From assembly GCF_014648475.1 (NCBI RefSeq), contig NZ_BMRE01000043.1:1-64000 (forward strand): 64,000 bases of DNA, given 5' to 3'. Under the pieces are notes generated by a model. The model was not told where the DNA came from and ran no database searches. It saw nothing but the letters and a program-made list of their open reading frames with translations. The DNA is from Lentzea flava. GTDB taxonomy: Bacteria > Actinomycetota > Actinomycetes > Mycobacteriales > Pseudonocardiaceae. Each line of letters starts with the position of its first letter. Position 1 is the stretch's first letter. Position numbers and translations under genes: made by a program. Below are positions 8,654-17,594 of the stretch, piece after piece.

Positions 8654-8709
8654 TTCATAATACTCGTTCCTTGGGAAGCGGGGAATGCTCGCGGGCGTTG
8701 TGCTGTTGC

Positions 8710-10248
8710 ATGAGCCTGCGCTTCTCACTGATGGGTCCGGTACGAGCCTGGCGAGACGACGAGGAGATCGATCTGGGGCCGCGCCAGCAACGCGCGGTGC
8801 TGGCGGCGTTGCTGCTGAACAACGGCATCCGGCTGAGCAAAGAGCAGCTGATCGGCATGGTCTGGGACGATCCGACGCCCAGTGCGGTCATGGCGCTCAG
8901 GACCTACATGTACAAGATCCGCAAGGCCCTCCCCGAGCTGGACCTCAGGTCCAAGGACGGCGGGTACACGGTCAGGGCCGAGATTGTCGACGACTGCCGC
9001 GGCGAGCCCTTGGAGGGGCTCCAAGGTTCCTACTTCGACGCGCAGCGCGTCCGGCTCGGCGAGCACCGGCTCAAGGCTCGGGAGGACTGGCTCGAACGGG
9101 AGCTGGACGTCCTGGAGTTGCAGAAACACGTTGCCGCGCATCCACTTCGCGAACGGCCTCGCGCGTTGTTGATGTACGCCCTCTTCCGGGAGGGCAGGCA
9201 GGCGGAGGCCTTGGACCACTTCCATCAGGCGCGCGCTCTGCTGAACGAGGAGCTCGGCATCGAACCGGGGCCCGAGCTGCGCAAGGTGCACGCGCAGATC
9301 CTCAAGGGCGACCTCCACCTGCCTCGCCGGCCGGAGCAGCTGCCGCCGGACCTCCCCGACTTCACCGGTCGCGACGCCGAGATCGCGCGGATTCTCGACG
9401 CGCTTCCCGGCACGGTCGGCATCACCGGGATGCGCGGCAGCGGCAAGACCGCGCTGGCCACCAGGGTCGGTCATCTGGCCAAGAAGCGGTTTCCGGACGG
9501 CCAGATCTTCGTCCGGTCGCACGACGTCGCCAACGAACTGCTGCGCGCGGTCGGGGTGGAGAACCCCAGCGGGGACAAGGCCGCGCTCTGGCGGGAGAAG
9601 GCGCGCGGCAAGCGGTTCCTGATCGTCATCGACGACGTGCGGGACGCGGCGTCGGTCAAGGATCTCGGCACGCCCGGTTCGGCGCTCGTCCTCACCAGCG
9701 TCCGGCAGTTGAACGAGCTGCCGGGGGTGACCTGGGTGAAGATCGCCGGGCTGACCGAGCAGGCCGCGCGGGAGTTCTTCGGCAAGGTCTTCGACCGCGG
9801 CCGGATCGACGCGGAACCGGAGAACGCCGAGGTGCTGCTGGAACGCGTGTCGCGGCTGCCGACCCCCATCCGCGTGATCGGCGGCAAGCTTCGCGCACGG
9901 CAGCACTGGACGATCGGGATGCTGCTGGAGCAGATGGAGCGGGACACCAAGCTCGGCAACGCGGTTCCGGTCGACTGCGCCGCGACGCTCGCCCCGTTGA
10001 TCTCCGCCGAGAAGGACCTGTCCGACGAGGAACGCCACGTGCTCATGTGCTTCGCCCGGCGGGACACCGACGTGATCGACATCCACGAGGCCGCGGAGAT
10101 GTCCGGGGCTGATCCCGGCGCGATCGAGATGGTGCTGGAGTCGCTCGCGGACGTGCACCTGATCGAACCGCTCGTGCTCGGCCGCTATCGGCTGCCGCAC
10201 TTCGTGCGCATCTACTTCGGCATCCGGTCACCAGCGCTGACCAGCTGA
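8710..10248 (+). CDS. AfsR/SARP-like regulator with P-loop NTPase domain
   Basis: Transcriptional regulator of 512 residues resembling short AfsR proteins. An OmpR-like winged helix (about residues 1-90, LRTYMYKIRKALP) is followed by a bacterial transcriptional activator domain (about 95-200, ending LNEELGIEPGPELRKVHAQI) and an NB-ARC/STAND-type P-loop domain with Walker A GMRGSGKTA near residue 240 and a Walker B-like FLIVIDDV. It lacks the TPR tail of full AfsR. SARPs commonly activate specialised metabolism; neighbours downstream are two SDRs, a hydrolase and a P450, which could be targets, but this is inference. Confidence 0.85.
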   Translation: MSLRFSLMGPVRAWRDDEEIDLGPRQQRAVLAALLLNNGIRLSKEQLIGMVWDDPTPSAVMALRTYMYKIRKALPELDLRSKDGGYTVRAEIVDDCRGEPLEGLQGSYFDAQRVRLGEHRLKAREDWLERELDVLELQKHVAAHPLRERPRALLMYALFREGRQAEALDHFHQARALLNEELGIEPGPELRKVHAQILKGDLHLPRRPEQLPPDLPDFTGRDAEIARILDALPGTVGITGMRGSGKTALATRVGHLAKKRFPDGQIFVRSHDVANELLRAVGVENPSGDKAALWREKARGKRFLIVIDDVRDAASVKDLGTPGSALVLTSVRQLNELPGVTWVKIAGLTEQAAREFFGKVFDRGRIDAEPENAEVLLERVSRLPTPIRVIGGKLRARQHWTIGMLLEQMERDTKLGNAVPVDCAATLAPLISAEKDLSDEERHVLMCFARRDTDVIDIHEAAEMSGADPGAIEMVLESLADVHLIEPLVLGRYRLPHFVRIYFGIRSPALTS

Positions 10249-10298
10249 TTCACTCCGGATTTACGGCCTGACGACGGACCGCCGGAACCGTCGGGGCC

Positions 10299-10991
10299 AT
10301 GGAACTCCAGGGACAACGAGCGCTCGTCACCGGCGCGACGTCCGGCATCGGCCGTGCGGTGGCGCGGAAACTGACCGAGGCGGGCGCGACCGTCATCACC
10401 ACGGGGCGGCGCGCGCTCGGCGGCACGCAGCACGTCGTCGCCGACCTCGGTGACCTCGACGACGTGCGCAGGCTCGCCGACGAGGTCGGCGAGGTCGACG
10501 TGCTGGTCAACAACGCGGGCATCTTCCCGTTCGGGCCGACGCTCGAGCAGGACGTCGAGACCTACGAGCAGGTCTTCAACGTCAACGTGCGCGGGCCGTA
10601 CTTCCTCACCGCCGCCCTGCTGCCGAAGATGATCGCGAAGGGCGGCGGCAGCATCGTCAACATCTCGTCGGTCACCGCGCGGACCGGCACGCCGATCATG
10701 TCGGTCTACGGCGCGTCGAAGGCCGCGCTCGACTCGTTGACGCTGAGCTGGGCCGTCGAGTTCGGTGGTCACGGCATCCGGGTCAACTCCGTCGCGCCCG
10801 GCCTCACCCGCACCGAGAAGGTCGAGGAGAATCTCGGCGACGCCATCGAGCACATCGTCGCGCCGACCCCGCTCGGCCGCGCGGGTGAGCCGGAGGAGAT
10901 CGCGGAGGCCGTCCTGTTCCTCGCCTCGCCGAGGTCGAGCTTCCTCACCGGGTCGATCGTGACGGCGGACGGCGGTGCCATCGCGACCTGA
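10299..10991 (+). CDS. SDR-family oxidoreductase (copy 1)
   Basis: Classical short-chain dehydrogenase/reductase of 230 residues. The cofactor motif TGATSGIG lies at about residues 10-17, the NNAG motif in LVNNAGIFPFGP, and the catalytic Tyr/Lys in YGASK. It ends in the usual LTGSIVTADGGAIA. It is paralogous to the next gene 58 bp downstream, sharing LVNNAGIFPF and the VNVRG.YFLTAAL block, so the pair arose by tandem duplication. The substrate is not predictable from sequence. Confidence 0.88.
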   Translation: MELQGQRALVTGATSGIGRAVARKLTEAGATVITTGRRALGGTQHVVADLGDLDDVRRLADEVGEVDVLVNNAGIFPFGPTLEQDVETYEQVFNVNVRGPYFLTAALLPKMIAKGGGSIVNISSVTARTGTPIMSVYGASKAALDSLTLSWAVEFGGHGIRVNSVAPGLTRTEKVEENLGDAIEHIVAPTPLGRAGEPEEIAEAVLFLASPRSSFLTGSIVTADGGAIAT

Positions 10992-11049
10992 CCTGGGTGT
11001 ATATCCGAAATTTATGCCGAAATGATCCGGCGCGGCCAAGTTCGTAGAC

Positions 11050-11784
11050 ATGCGAACTTTGGAGAACCAGAAGGCACTCGTCACCGGAGCCACGTCGGGA
11101 ATCGGCCGCGCGATCGCGGTGAAGCTCGCCGAGGAGGGCGCGACGGTCTACTTCACCGGCCGCCGCGCCGAGCTCGGCAAGGAGACCGTCGAGCTCATCG
11201 AGAAGGCCGGCGGCACGGGCCACTTCATCGTCTCGGACATCGCGAGCATCGACGACGTCCGCAAGCTCGCCGCTGAGGTCGGCGAGGTCGACGTGCTCGT
11301 GAACAACGCGGGCATCTTCCCGTTCTCGCCGACCCCGGAGCAGTCGCTCGAGGACTACCAGCGGGTGTTCGACGTCAACGTGCGCGGCACCTACTTCCTC
11401 ACCGCGGCTCTCGCCCCGGCGATGGTGGCCAAGGGCAAGGGCTCGATCGTCAACGTCTCGTCGATCGCCGCCGTGGTCGGCACCCCGATCGGCTCCGTCT
11501 ACAACGCCTCCAAGGCCGCAATGGACGCGCTGACCAGGTCGTGGGCCGTCGAGTTCGGCCAGGCCGGCGTCCGGGTCAACTCGATCGCGCCCGGCCCGAT
11601 CCGCACCGACGCCGCGGTCGAGGGTGCCGGCGAGATGTTCACCGCGATCACGGAGCTCACCGCGCTGAAGCGCGTCGGCGAGCCGGAGGAGATCGCGGAG
11701 GCGGTGCTGTTCCTCGCGTCGGACAGGTCCAGCTACATCACCGGCACCGTCATCACCGCCGACGGCGGCTACGTGGCTTCCTGA
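11050..11784 (+). CDS. SDR-family oxidoreductase (copy 2)
   Basis: Classical SDR of 244 residues, tandem paralogue of the preceding gene. It has TGATSGIGRA (cofactor binding), NNAG in LVNNAGIFPFSP, catalytic YNASK and the C-terminal ITGTVITADGGY. It keeps a longer beta2-alpha2 region (RRAELGKETVELIEKAGG) that copy 1 has lost, which may account for the length difference. The stop overlaps the converging hydrolase gene by 16 bp. Confidence 0.88.
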   Translation: MRTLENQKALVTGATSGIGRAIAVKLAEEGATVYFTGRRAELGKETVELIEKAGGTGHFIVSDIASIDDVRKLAAEVGEVDVLVNNAGIFPFSPTPEQSLEDYQRVFDVNVRGTYFLTAALAPAMVAKGKGSIVNVSSIAAVVGTPIGSVYNASKAAMDALTRSWAVEFGQAGVRVNSIAPGPIRTDAAVEGAGEMFTAITELTALKRVGEPEEIAEAVLFLASDRSSYITGTVITADGGYVAS

Positions 11785-12470
11785 ACCAGCAGCGGGGAGA
11801 GGGACGAGGGCGACTCGACGTGCACGTTGTGGCCCGTGCCAGGGAACACCACCGGCTCGGGCACCAGCTCCTTCAGGTGCTCCTGAGGGCTCATCGGGTC
11901 GTTCTCGCCCGCTGCCAGCACGACCTGGGCCTTCGACGCCATGATCAGTCCGGGCATGTCCGGCCTGCCGACGCCGAAGGCCCTCATGTCCAGCGACGGC
12001 GTCCATCCGCCGTCCACTTCGGACACAGCGTGCTCCAGCGGCACGCCCGCCATCTTCGACGCCCGCTCGACGGCTTCTTCCCTCGTGGCGAAGACCTTGC
12101 CCGGTTTCGCGGCGAGCGCCGCGGCCTTCTGCAGCTCCTCGTCGCTCCACTGCACCTTGATGCCCACACCGATGCACCTGGTCACGTCGACGCCGAACCA
12201 CCCGCTCGCCAGCGCCAGCCCGACCACGCCGCCCAGCGAGTGCCCGACGATCGTGACCGGCTCGCGCGGGATGACGGTTGCCACGGCGGCCGCGAGCGAG
12301 CCGAACGAGTAGCGCTCGATCGGTGCCGACCGCCCGTGACCAGGCAGATCAGGCACGAGCCAGCTGCCGTGCCAGCCTGCGACGACGTCCTTCCACACCT
12401 CGCCGGTCGCGCCCAGGCCGTGCAGCAGCACCAGCAGCGGTCCGTTTCCACCACGTTCGACATGGAGCAC
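11769..12470 (-). CDS. Alpha/beta-fold hydrolase
   Basis: Hydrolase of 233 residues with the oxyanion region LLHGLGATGEVW, the nucleophile elbow GHSLGG, and a C-terminal GTGHNVHVE that supplies the catalytic His. The GTG start at 12470 gives the usual short lead into the first strand; an in-frame extension to 12602 would run antisense into the P450 gene and has no family-like sequence. It is divergent from the P450 gene with only 16 bp between starts, so promoters must overlap coding sequence or one start is misplaced. Confidence 0.8.
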   Translation of the reverse strand: MLHVERGGNGPLLVLLHGLGATGEVWKDVVAGWHGSWLVPDLPGHGRSAPIERYSFGSLAAAVATVIPREPVTIVGHSLGGVVGLALASGWFGVDVTRCIGVGIKVQWSDEELQKAAALAAKPGKVFATREEAVERASKMAGVPLEHAVSEVDGGWTPSLDMRAFGVGRPDMPGLIMASKAQVVLAAGENDPMSPQEHLKELVPEPVVFPGTGHNVHVESPSSLSPLLVQEAT

Positions 12471-12486
12471 GTCAGAATCCCGTTCT

Positions 12487-13725
12487 ATGCGGCCAGAAGG
12501 ACATGTTGCCGATGCCGAGCTGATCGTCGACCCGGACACGTATACCTCGGGTGTCCCGCACGACGCACTCACCCGGCTGCGCGAAAAGAACGTCGTGCGC
12601 ATCGACGACTTCTGGGCGGTCTTCCGCTACGACGACGTCCGGACGGTGTTGAAGACGCCCGCTGTCTTCTCCTCGCACCGCGGCGCGACGCAGATCCGCG
12701 ATCCGCAGCCAGACGACCTGAAGTACGTCCAACGCATGATGCTCAACCAGGACCCGCCGGAGCACACCCGGTTGCGACGCATGCTGACCAGGGCGTTCAC
12801 CCCTCGGGCCGTGGCGCGGCTGGAAGAGGGGATCCGCGCGAACGCCCGCGAGATCGTCGCCAACCTGTCCGGCGACTTCGCTGTTGACGTCGCCGACCTG
12901 CCGTTGCTGACCCTGGCCGACGTCTTCGGCGTGCCACGGCAGGACCGCGCGTTGCTCTACGACTGGAGCAACCGCGTGATCGGCTTCCAGGACTCCGAGT
13001 ACGCGCTGTCGTCCAGCTCCACGGCAGGCATGACCGACATGGCCTTGGAGGCGCTCCAACGCCGTCCTGACGACGGCCGCGACCCGCGCGCCCGGGATGG
13101 CATGCCGGACCTCTACGCGTATGCGCACGCGTTGGGGGAGTACAAGCGCGCGCACCCTGGCGATGACGTCCTCAGCAACCTCATGCGGGAGGACATCTCG
13201 ATCGAGGAGTTCGAGAACCTCTTCTGGTTGTTCTCGGTGGCGGGCAACGAGACCCTGCGCAACGGCATCCCCGGCGGCATGATCGCGCTGCTCGAACACC
13301 CGGACCAGTACGAGCGGCTGCGGAACGATCGCTCGCTGCTGCCGACCGCCGTCGAGGAGATGCTGCGGTGGTGGACGCCCGTCATGCACTTCCGGCGCAC
13401 AGCGGTCCAGGACACGGAGCTGAGCGGGCAGAAGATCAAGGCCGGGGACAAGGTCGTCGTCTGGTTCTCGTCCGCCAACCGGGATGAGCGCGTTTTCACA
13501 GAACCGATGAAGTTCGACGTCGGGCGGCGCGAAGCCGATCACCTGAGCTTCGGGCACGGACCGCACTTCTGTCTCGGTGCGCAGCTGGCCAGGACCCAGA
13601 TGCGCGCGATTTTCGAAGCGGTCCTGGACCTTTCTGGCACGATTCAGTTGGATGGTCCCGTCGACAGGCTGCGATCCAACTTCCAGAACGGTGTCAAGCA
13701 CCTGCCTGTCAGAGGGCCCAAGTAG
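12487..13725 (+). CDS. Cytochrome P450
   Basis: Bacterial class I cytochrome P450, 412 residues, full length. The haem-binding loop is FGHGPHFCLGAQLAR with Cys near residue 362; the I-helix has AGNET instead of the more common AGHET (about 252-256); the ExxR motif is in EEMLRWWTP. It needs ferredoxin partners, none of which is adjacent. No ribosome site is obvious before ATG 12487, so a leaderless transcript is possible. The Asn in AGNET occurs in CYP142/CYP125-like and related actinobacterial P450s. Confidence 0.92.
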   Translation: MRPEGHVADAELIVDPDTYTSGVPHDALTRLREKNVVRIDDFWAVFRYDDVRTVLKTPAVFSSHRGATQIRDPQPDDLKYVQRMMLNQDPPEHTRLRRMLTRAFTPRAVARLEEGIRANAREIVANLSGDFAVDVADLPLLTLADVFGVPRQDRALLYDWSNRVIGFQDSEYALSSSSTAGMTDMALEALQRRPDDGRDPRARDGMPDLYAYAHALGEYKRAHPGDDVLSNLMREDISIEEFENLFWLFSVAGNETLRNGIPGGMIALLEHPDQYERLRNDRSLLPTAVEEMLRWWTPVMHFRRTAVQDTELSGQKIKAGDKVVVWFSSANRDERVFTEPMKFDVGRREADHLSFGHGPHFCLGAQLARTQMRAIFEAVLDLSGTIQLDGPVDRLRSNFQNGVKHLPVRGPK

Positions 13726-13766
13726 GCTCGTCGCGAGACGAGACGCAGGACGAACAGGGAGCGCAA

Positions 13767-15053
13767 GTGGCGGTCATCGAGCAGGTCGGAGCACGCGAGA
13801 TCCTGGACTCGCGCGGCAACCCCACCGTCGAGGTCGAGGTGGCTCTGGACGACGGCACGCTGGAGCGTGCGGCCGTTCCGTCGGGCGCGTCGACCGGTGA
13901 GCACGAGGCGGTGGAGCTGCGGGACGGCGACGCCAAGCGATACCTGGGCAAGGGTGTCGAGCGCGCGGTCACCGCGGTGCTCGACGAGATCGGCCCGGAG
14001 CTGGTCGGCATCGAGGCCGTCGAGCAGCGCGTCGTCGACCAGAAGCTCGTCGACCTGGACGGCACGCCGGACAAGTCGCGCCTGGGCGCCAACGCGATCC
14101 TCGGTGTCAGCCTCGCGGTGGCCAAGGCGGCCGCGACGAGCAGCGGTCTCGAGCTGTTCCGGTACGTGGGCGGCCCGAACGCGCACGTGCTGCCGGTGCC
14201 GATGCTGAACATCCTCAACGGTGGCGCGCACGCCGACACCGACGTGGACATCCAGGAGTTCATGATCGCGCCGATCGGCGCGGAGACGTTCCGCGAGGGT
14301 CTGCGCTGGGGCGCCGAGGTCTACCACGCGCTCAAGTCCGTGCTGAAGAGCAAGGGCCTCGCGACCGGCCTGGGCGACGAGGGTGGCTTCGCGCCGTCCC
14401 TGTCCAGCAACCGCGACGCGCTCGACCTGATCCTCGAGGCCATCGAGAAGGCGGGCTACCGGGCGGGCCGTGATGTGGCGCTGGCGCTCGACGTGGCCGC
14501 CACCGAGTTCTTCAACGACGGTGCCTACACCTTCGAGAAGTCCAAGCGCTCCGCCGAGCAGATGATCGGCTACTACTCCGAGCTGGTCCGCGACTACCCG
14601 CTGGTGTCGATCGAGGACCCGCTGTCCGAGGACGACTGGGACGGCTGGGTGCAGATGACCGCCGAGCTGGGCGAGAAGGTCCAGATCGTCGGCGACGACC
14701 TGTTCGTCACCAACCCGGAGCGCCTGGAGGAGGGCATCTCCCGCCGCGCCGCCAACGCGCTGCTGGTGAAGGTCAACCAGATCGGCACGCTGTCCGAGAC
14801 GCTGGACGCTGTCTCGCTGGCCACCTCCTACGGCTACAAGTCGATGATGTCGCACCGTTCCGGCGAGACCGAGGACACGACCATCGCCGACCTCGCCGTC
14901 GCGACCGGTGCCGGCCAGATCAAGACCGGTGCCCCTGCCCGTGGTGAGCGCACCGCGAAGTACAACCAGCTGCTGCGCATCGAGGAGTCGCTCGGTGACG
15001 CGGCGCGCTACGCCGGTGAGCTCGCGTTCCCGCGTTACACGCCGGAGAGCTGA
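13767..15053 (+). CDS. eno: Enolase
   Basis: Glycolytic phosphopyruvate hydratase, 428 residues, standard length. Conserved landmarks are AREILDSRGNPTVEVEV at the N-terminus, GDEGGFAPSL, the metal-binding EDPL and GDDLFVTN segments, the catalytic Lys in LLVKVNQIGT and SHRSGETED. GTG 13767 follows a GGGAG ribosome site. It heads the conserved actinobacterial eno-ftsB-DUF501-ppx cluster, with the FtsB-like gene 12 bp downstream. Confidence 0.98.
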   Translation: MAVIEQVGAREILDSRGNPTVEVEVALDDGTLERAAVPSGASTGEHEAVELRDGDAKRYLGKGVERAVTAVLDEIGPELVGIEAVEQRVVDQKLVDLDGTPDKSRLGANAILGVSLAVAKAAATSSGLELFRYVGGPNAHVLPVPMLNILNGGAHADTDVDIQEFMIAPIGAETFREGLRWGAEVYHALKSVLKSKGLATGLGDEGGFAPSLSSNRDALDLILEAIEKAGYRAGRDVALALDVAATEFFNDGAYTFEKSKRSAEQMIGYYSELVRDYPLVSIEDPLSEDDWDGWVQMTAELGEKVQIVGDDLFVTNPERLEEGISRRAANALLVKVNQIGTLSETLDAVSLATSYGYKSMMSHRSGETEDTTIADLAVATGAGQIKTGAPARGERTAKYNQLLRIEESLGDAARYAGELAFPRYTPES

Positions 15054-15065
15054 GAAGCTTCGAGC

Positions 15066-15560
15066 ATGGCCGAGCGCGCGCGTCGTCCCCGCCGCCCCCG
15101 CGAAGAGCGGGAGGCGCGGCCCGCGCGCGCTCGGAAGCCACCGCGTCCCAAGGCTCCGTCGCGGCGCAGTGACGGCACGGGTGGCGCGTTCGGCATGACG
15201 GGTACGCGGCGGGCCGCGATGTTCGCGATGGTGCTGTGCGCACTGGCGTTGAGCATCGCGGTCCCGCTGCGGACCTACCTCTCGCAGCGCGACGAACTGC
15301 GCGACGTGGGCGCCGCTCAGCAGAAGCTGCGGGAGCAGGTCGCGGCGCTGGAGCAGCGCAAGGCGCAGTTGAACGACCCGGCGTACGTGGAGATCGAGGC
15401 GCGCAAGCGGTTGCACTGGGTGCGGCCGGGCGAGACGCCCTACATCGTGCAGCTGCCGGGCGACGAGAACCGGAACACGGAATCGGAGAGGCCGTCGGGC
15501 AAGCCCGCGGCACAAAGGTCTTGGTACGAGGAACTGTGGGAATCGGTGACGCACAAGTAA
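15066..15560 (+). CDS. FtsB/DivIC-family septum formation initiator
   Basis: Bitopic cell-division protein of 164 residues: a long Arg/Pro-rich cytoplasmic tail (about residues 1-40), one membrane helix (about 48-68, MFAMVLCALALSIAVPL), an extracytoplasmic coiled coil (QRDELRDVGAAQQKLREQV) and the DPAYVEIEARKRLHWVRPGE motif characteristic of DivIC/FtsB. It joins the FtsQLB complex at the septum. It is co-oriented with eno and overlaps the DUF501 gene by 25 bp. Confidence 0.92.
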   Translation: MAERARRPRRPREEREARPARARKPPRPKAPSRRSDGTGGAFGMTGTRRAAMFAMVLCALALSIAVPLRTYLSQRDELRDVGAAQQKLREQVAALEQRKAQLNDPAYVEIEARKRLHWVRPGETPYIVQLPGDENRNTESERPSGKPAAQRSWYEELWESVTHK

Positions 15561-16036
15561 GTGCTGCTGACCTGGAAACGGTCGCCAAGCAGCTCGGCCG
15601 CACGCCGCGCGGGACACGTGCGATCGCCTCGCGGTGCCCGAGCGGGCACCCGAACGTCGTCCAGACGGCCCCGCGGCTGCCCGACGGGACGCCGTTCCCG
15701 ACGCTCTACTACCTGACCTGCCCGAAGCTGAACTCCCTGGTCAGCACGCTGGAGAGCGGCGGGCTGATGAAGGAGCAGACCGAGCGGCTGGAGACCGACG
15801 AGGAGCTCAGGGCGGCCTACCTGCGCGCGCACCAGTCGTACCTCGCGGAGCGTGACGCCATCGAGTCGCTGGGCACTCAAGTCACCGCGGGCGGCATGCC
15901 GGGCAGGGTCAAGTGCCTTCACGTGCACGTCGCCCATGCCCTTGCGAAGGGCCCAGGGGTCAATCCCATGGGGGACGAGGCTTTGGCAATCTTGAAGGAG
16001 CAGGAGCTCTGGCCAACTGGTGACTGCGTCGGTTAA
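15536..16036 (+). CDS. DUF501-family protein
   Basis: Uncharacterised conserved actinobacterial protein of 166 residues. Family features are the early RCPSGHPNVVQT, FPTLYYLTCPKLNSLVS and the C-terminal CLHVHVAHALAKGPG; the conserved Cys and His residues suggest metal or cofactor binding, but the function is unknown. GTG 15536 overlaps the FtsB-like gene by 25 bp, so translation is probably coupled. In most relatives the next gene is ppx; here 3.5 kb of other genes intervene. Confidence 0.9.
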   Translation: MGIGDAQVSAADLETVAKQLGRTPRGTRAIASRCPSGHPNVVQTAPRLPDGTPFPTLYYLTCPKLNSLVSTLESGGLMKEQTERLETDEELRAAYLRAHQSYLAERDAIESLGTQVTAGGMPGRVKCLHVHVAHALAKGPGVNPMGDEALAILKEQELWPTGDCVG

Positions 16037-16181
16037 CAGTCAAAGGAACCGAACGTAGGCTTCACTCCGTCTTGGGTACACCTGGGCTCGGAGTTGGGGC
16101 AGGGTGGAACGGGTCAGCGAGGGGGCGCTCGCCGTAACTACCGGACGGCGCGCCGCGATGACGCACGAGAGGTGAGTATTC

Positions 16182-17492
16182 GTGGCAATGGCCAAACTGC
16201 GCGGACCCGTGGCGATGACCCCCAGGCAAAGGGGCTTCGCCGTCGCCGCGCTGGCTGCGATGCTCGCTCCCGCCCTGGTCGTCGGCACCAAGCTCGTCGA
16301 CTGGGTCAACCTGTCGAAGCACAATGACATCGCTGTCTCACTCGGCCCGGCCGACGTCTTCGGGGCCCTGCGCTACGACCCGGCCGACCTCGGCGCGTCC
16401 GGTCGCCTGCCGCTGTCCGACGAGCTGAGCGCGGCCCTGCTCGCCGACCTCGAGGACGGCAAGCTCGACGACGACGACCTGCTCGACAACGACCCCGGCG
16501 TGATCGACGACTTCCCCGGCGACTACGGCATCCCCGGCGTCGTGCTGGAGGCCTACCTCCGCGCCGAGGACAAGATGGCCGAGCTCGTCCCCGGCTGCAA
16601 GCTCGACTGGGCGCTGCTCGCGGGCATCGGCAAGGTCGAGTCCAACCACGCCGGCAACGGCCGCGTGAACGCTGTCGGCGACGCCACCCCGAAGATCCTC
16701 GGCCCGGTCCTGAACGGCGCCCCCGGCATGGCGGCCATCCGCGACACCGACGGCGGCCGCCTCGACGGCGACACCGCCTGGGACCGCGCGGTGGGCCCGA
16801 TGCAGTTCATCCCCGCCACCTGGGCGAGCTTCGGCGCCGACGGCAACGAAGACGGCAACGTCAACCCGAACAACGTCTACGACGCCGCCCTGGGCGCTGG
16901 CCGCTACCTCTGCGCGGGCGGCGGCGACATGACCAGGCAGCGCGACCGCGCCGCGGCCGTCTTCCGCTACAACAACTCCACGTCGTACGTGGAGACGGTC
17001 CTCAAGTGGGCCAAGCAGTACAGCGAGAACGTCACCGCCCTGCCCACGCTGCCGGACAACGGCAACAACGTGCAAAACCCGAAGCCGAACAACCCCGGCA
17101 CCGACCCGGCCACCAGGCCCCCGGACAACTCCGGCACGTCGAACCCGCCGGCGTCCTCCACGCCGCCGTCCTCGACCCCGCCGTCCTCGACGCCGAACTG
17201 CCCGACGCCGACCTCGACGCCGCCCGCGTCGTCCACCCCGCCGTCGTCGACCCCGTCGACGTCGTGCCCGCCGTCGTCGACGCCGCCTTCGTCGACCCCG
17301 CCCTCGTCGACCCCTCCGTCGAACCCGCCGCAGACCGACCCGTCCACGCCGCCGCAGCAGACGTCGTCCGGCACCTCGCAGTCGTCGTCCACGTCGTCGA
17401 CCGAGAAGTCGTTGACCACGACCAGCTCGGTGCAGCCGACGACGAACAGCGCCACGCCGAGCAGCAGCCTGGTAACGAGCACGCCGAGCTAG
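16182..17492 (+). CDS. Lytic transglycosylase with Ser/Pro/Thr-rich tail
   Basis: Exported or membrane-anchored peptidoglycan lytic transglycosylase, 436 residues. A signal or anchor helix (about 16-38) precedes an acidic stretch (DGKLDDDDLLDNDPG) and an SLT-like domain with the likely catalytic Glu in GIGKVESNHAG (about 153) and DRAVGPMQFIPATW. From about residue 300 the protein is low-complexity, rich in SSTPPSSTP units, a wall-spanning type tail. It is paralogous to the gene at 135-959. The 145-bp upstream gap holds no clear riboswitch. Confidence 0.88.
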   Translation: MAMAKLRGPVAMTPRQRGFAVAALAAMLAPALVVGTKLVDWVNLSKHNDIAVSLGPADVFGALRYDPADLGASGRLPLSDELSAALLADLEDGKLDDDDLLDNDPGVIDDFPGDYGIPGVVLEAYLRAEDKMAELVPGCKLDWALLAGIGKVESNHAGNGRVNAVGDATPKILGPVLNGAPGMAAIRDTDGGRLDGDTAWDRAVGPMQFIPATWASFGADGNEDGNVNPNNVYDAALGAGRYLCAGGGDMTRQRDRAAAVFRYNNSTSYVETVLKWAKQYSENVTALPTLPDNGNNVQNPKPNNPGTDPATRPPDNSGTSNPPASSTPPSSTPPSSTPNCPTPTSTPPASSTPPSSTPSTSCPPSSTPPSSTPPSSTPPSNPPQTDPSTPPQQTSSGTSQSSSTSSTEKSLTTTSSVQPTTNSATPSSSLVTSTPS

Positions 17493-17594
17493 TCCGGCGT
17501 GTCGCGTTAGAACGTTTCCAAGTCGTACTTCGTTCGGGGCGATTCGGGCAGAAACGTTGGAGCGACAGGGTTTTCGTCTCCTAGCTTCCTTTCC

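Noticed and set aside
16037..16181. Possible c-di-AMP (ydaO-type) riboswitch before the lytic transglycosylase gene
   Set aside because: Such switches precede many actinobacterial wall-hydrolase genes, but the conserved core elements of that class are not visible in this 145-bp gap.
17140..17490. Tandem repeats in DNA resembling a CRISPR or minisatellite
   Set aside because: The repeats are the coding consequence of a Ser/Pro/Thr-rich protein tail, irregular in length and without spacers.
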